A stretch of DNA of 64,000 nucleotides, from positions 434,001 through 498,000 of the forward strand of contig JAYKXP010000006.1 of assembly GCA_037176845.1 (NCBI GenBank). Direction: 5' to 3'. The notes under the pieces are model-generated. The model worked only from the letters and a program-made list of their open reading frames with translations. It did not search any database and had not been told where the DNA came from. This document shows, in pieces, positions 61,001 to 64,000 of the stretch (position 1 is the first letter of the stretch; each line of letters opens with the position of its first letter). The translations under genes were made by a program, and so were the position numbers. The stretch comes from Paramarasmius palmivorus (lineage: Eukaryota > Basidiomycota > Agaricomycetes > Agaricales > Marasmiaceae).

Positions 61001-61412
61001 CGTCAATAGAATCAGAACTAGATAAGCCGCACATCTTCCCCGCCTTTTGTATGCGTTTTGAATGTTGTAGAAGTTGGCGCAACGAAACTGACAGATGGCG
61101 CAATGAAGAACGCGTGGAAACGGGATTGGTAGAAAAGGAAATCATCCTGGAATAGATTAGAAAAACGATGCGATATCATGGGGAGACCTCAAGGCATTAT
61201 ATGAGATCATAAAACGGGAAACTGGCGCGAAAAAAGTCTTGGGAACACCTGTGGACGCTGCGGTTTTCAAATGCCTTTTCATTCTGCAGTGATGGAGAAG
61301 AGCAAGAGATCTAGAGTTGGTTAGGCTATGGGAAAAACTTTCCCGATGTGTGCACACTTACTCGCTAGGCGCAGCGACGCAACTCTACCGACGATTCACT
61401 CATTCTCGTCTC
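61001..61412. other. Divergent intergenic region, MFS transporter / VMA6
   Basis: 412 bp shared by two divergent genes. It contains short frames but nothing coding-like. AAAAAAGTC and TTCCCGA-type stretches are visible; no TATA box is clear. Confidence 0.45.
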
Positions 61413-62716
61413 ATGGAAGCTCTCTTATTCAATGCAAGTTCTTCATTTTCTACTCTTCGGGCATTTGAATCTAACTGAACTCTCCTCACTCGTTTATTAG
61501 GTCGACTCTGGCTTCCTCGAAGGAACAGTAAGGGGTTACAAGGCTGGGATTCTCACTCAGAACCATTATGCCAATTTGACGCAGTGTGAGACGTTGGAAG
61601 GTGAGTTTACCGTCCTTCATGTAGCGCCGAGTCTCGCTGATTGCTGTGGTAGACTTTCGAACGCAGCTGTCGGCCACGGACTATGGCAACTTCCTCGCCA
61701 ATGAACCCCTACCACTCTCAACAGCAACGATTTCCGACAAGGCTACGCAAATTCTCGTTGATCAGTTCAAATATCTGAGGAACAATGCCGTCGAACCATT
61801 AAGCAAGTTCCTTGACTATATCACGTACGGTGTCCATTCCCAGACCTCTGCTGTTCTGACCTGTTCACATTTGCAGTTATGGCTACATGATTGACAACGT
61901 CATCCTCCTAATAACCGGAACGCTCCATGAGAGAGACACCCATGAACTCATAGAGAGATGTCATCCACTTGGAGTGTTCGAGTCAATGCCGGCGCTATGT
62001 GTTGCATCGAACGTTGAGGAGCTGTACCAAAGCGTCTTGGTTGAGACACCATTGGGTGCGTTGTCAGAACTTTTGCCGTTTCTCTCAATCTGATTGTAAA
62101 TGCCATAGCTCCCTACTTCCGCGACTGTCTCACCGCTGCCGACCTTGACGACCTCAACATCGAAATCGTCCGAAACACAGTCTACAAAGCCTACCTTGAA
62201 GACTTCTACAACTACTGCTCTTCCATTGGCGGTCCTACGGCGGAGGTCATGCAACGCATCCTAGCATTCGAAGCCGACAGACGGACAGTCAACATCACCA
62301 TCAACTCCTTCAACACCGAGCTTTCGAAAGAACAGCGAGCAAAGCTCTTCCCTGCCATCGGACGACTTTACCCTGAAGGCAACAACCAACTCGCCCGTGC
62401 AGATGACATTGACCAGGTCAGACAGGTCTGCGAGAACGTATCAGAATACCGTGGTTTCTTCTCGGAAAGCAGTTCAGGGGCTACTGCTCCTGGCGGTTCT
62501 GGAGATGAGCCAACAATCATGTCACGGTTGGAAGATAGGTTCTTCCAGACAGAGGTCCATCTCAACAAACAGGCGTTCTTGCAGCAGTTCCAATACGGCG
62601 TGTTCTATGCCTACATGAAGTTGAAGGAGCAGGAGATTAGGAATTTGACGTGGATTGCGGAGTGTATTGCGCAGGATGCCAGGGATAGGATACAGGATTT
62701 TATACCCATTTTCTAG
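61413..62716 (+). CDS. VMA6: V-type ATPase V0 subunit d (Vma6)
   Basis: Subunit d sits on the V0 rotor and couples it to the V1 stalk in vacuolar membranes. The first exon is 21 nt (MEALLFN, 61413-61433). It is joined to [18 protein letters not shown] by removing 61434-61500, which begins with GCAAGT and ends TTATTAG, a GC-AG intron. The match to the family N terminus leaves little doubt. Then come [102 protein letters not shown] and [19 protein letters not shown] Gly/Ser-rich insert ([16 protein letters not shown]) lies before the last helix bundle. Stop TAG 62714-62716. Confidence 0.95.
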
Positions 62717-62931
62717 TTTCTCGAACACTTTATCGTCAGCTTGTAACGTCTATCATGTCTTACATATTCAATACGTTGTTTTCATTGACTACCAAGGAAA
62801 GGTACATCATAGACCAAAAGTTATAATACATACAACAGATACCGTGAGTGACGTTACAATAAAAGTACAAGGAAAGCGAGTCTGGAAGCTGGTGAACAGT
62901 CAGCACGTACATACAATCCATTACCGGGAAT

Positions 62932-64000
62932 TCAAACTTCGTCAGTCAAAGTTCTAGCTCTGGCTTTGTCATCTGAGTAATCCCAGTGAGATATGTACAC
63001 AGCGAGAGAATAAGGGAGCATACCAAGGTCATAAGATTCAGTACGCTTCAGCGTGGGCAGGACCGCCACCTTTGATGAAGCCGCCAACTTGGCCTGTGCC
63101 TTCGCTTTCTGTTTCTTCCTCCACACCAACCAGGCGATACAAATCCCTAACAAAAGAGCCAATGCCCCAACAACACCCCCGATGATTGGCTGCCAGACAG
63201 CGCTCTTCACTCGAGCCCCAGCAGGGGTTCCTGCTGAAGAAGGTACCGTAGCGTCCATGGTTGCCAGACTATCGTACGAGGCATTGTACAAGATGAAGTC
63301 GAGGCCAAGCCCGGCAGCCGATGTATCAGGGATACTGGTGATATCCATAACGAGGGTGTGCACGCCCTCAGAGAGAGAGTCGACTTGTAAGAGTTTCTTC
63401 ATGGGTATGGCACGGCCCACGTTGGACATTGGGAAGGAGACGCTGTTGGTCTCCTGGTTGTCAATGGTGTAAGAGGCGATCATGTTCTTCGTTGGTTTAT
63501 TGGACATGGAGGCGGGAATGACACCGTACACGGCTACGGAAGTACCTGGATAGAGGGATCCACGCTGAGAAGTAATCCTATTTGGATAGCAAAGGAAACA
63601 TACCTTGAAAGCTATACGTGATAGAGTCGCCGACAGTATTGCTCCAGTGAGTGGTATTGAGATAGGATTGATTCGAATAGTCGAATGCCAGTGCAGAATC
63701 GGATGTAGAAGGTTCGGTTGTCCAGTTACCCGAGTATCTTATCGCATTGTCGGTGTCATCAACAATGATGGTCTTATTCCTGAGCTGAGTAGAATCACCG
63801 GCAGTCACCGTCAAGAAATCAAAAGCAGGAAAGAGCGATTGATTTCCAAAGGCATAGGTGATACTATGCTCGCCATCTCGAAGAGTGGGAGATTGGTATT
63901 GCCCATTTGTTATTGTCGTCACTTTGAACATGGGACTGATGTCAAGCTGTACTGCAGCAGCATCAAAGCCAGCCTTTGCATGGTTGAAGATCCTGACTGA
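62932..64000 (-). CDS. Single-pass membrane glycoprotein, partial (N terminus outside window)
   Basis: The gene continues past the right edge. The visible extracellular part has many Asn-glycosylation sites (GNQS, NWT, NQS, NTT). It has beta-rich repeats of the kind DGEHSITYAFGNQS and GDSITYSFQGTSVAVYGVIP, joined across an intron near 63541-63601. A Ser/Thr/Pro linker precedes a transmembrane helix, IIGGVVGALALLLGICIAWL, flanked by VWRKKQKAKAQAK on the cytosolic side. The tail ends KRTESYDLDDKARARTL and TDEV after an intron near 62974-63027. Basidiomycetes have many such surface proteins, none with a known role. It is not a mucin or a receptor by anything I can see. Confidence 0.75.

Overview
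The window is nuclear DNA of a filamentous basidiomycete, most likely a mushroom-forming agaricomycete. The evidence is structural and by protein family. Genes are dense on both strands and most are cut by many introns of about 50-60 nt, with GT..AG borders and CTRAY-like branch sites close to the acceptor. Families typical of Agaricomycetes are present: F-box proteins, a divergent CK1-like kinase, a short ExDxE-type GH16 protein, and a membrane-anchored NRPS-like adenylation enzyme. No rRNA, tRNA, CRISPR array, insertion sequence or intact transposon was seen. All exon joins were read by eye from splice motifs and protein continuity.

Layout. 0.7-8.7 kb: the divergent pair MPS1 (spindle-checkpoint kinase) and RPAP1 (RNA polymerase II assembly factor). 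9.1-14.4 kb: an accessory block of four related GNAT N-acetyltransferases on the minus strand, interrupted by a secreted GH16 protein. 14.9-19.3 kb: ribosomal protein eS19 and the mitochondrial disaggregase Hsp78. 19.6-24 kb: an F-box protein and pyruvate decarboxylase. 24.6-28.7 kb: a CK1-like kinase with an odd catalytic loop, and a delta-12 fatty acid desaturase. 29.3-33.7 kb: an F-box protein with an acidic insert, nitronate monooxygenase and a PrxQ-type peroxiredoxin. 34.3-36.7 kb: TAM41 (cardiolipin pathway) divergent from EAF7 (NuA4 complex). 36.7-39.2 kb: a gene-poor stretch with coding-like but broken frames. 39.2-43.2 kb: an adenylation domain fused to a ferric-reductase-like membrane flavoprotein. 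44.4-49.4 kb: RAD50. 49.8-54.8 kb: an F-box-like protein, then a compact run of uL29m, SDHAF1, PSF1 and NDUFAF6. 55-58.4 kb: a large unrecognised gene. 58.7-62.7 kb: an MFS anion transporter divergent from V-ATPase subunit d. 62.9 kb to the right edge: a partial single-pass membrane glycoprotein.

Most of the window is ordinary housekeeping chromosome. Several divergent pairs have start codons only 55-180 bp apart and probably share promoters. Five proteins act in mitochondria (Hsp78, TAM41, uL29m, SDHAF1, NDUFAF6). The least ordinary items are the adenylation/ferric-reductase fusion, the GNAT array, the CK1-like kinase with a duplicated C-terminal module, a GC-AG intron in the V-ATPase d gene, and the decayed 36.7-39.2 kb stretch. 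I did not find a clearly new multi-gene system.
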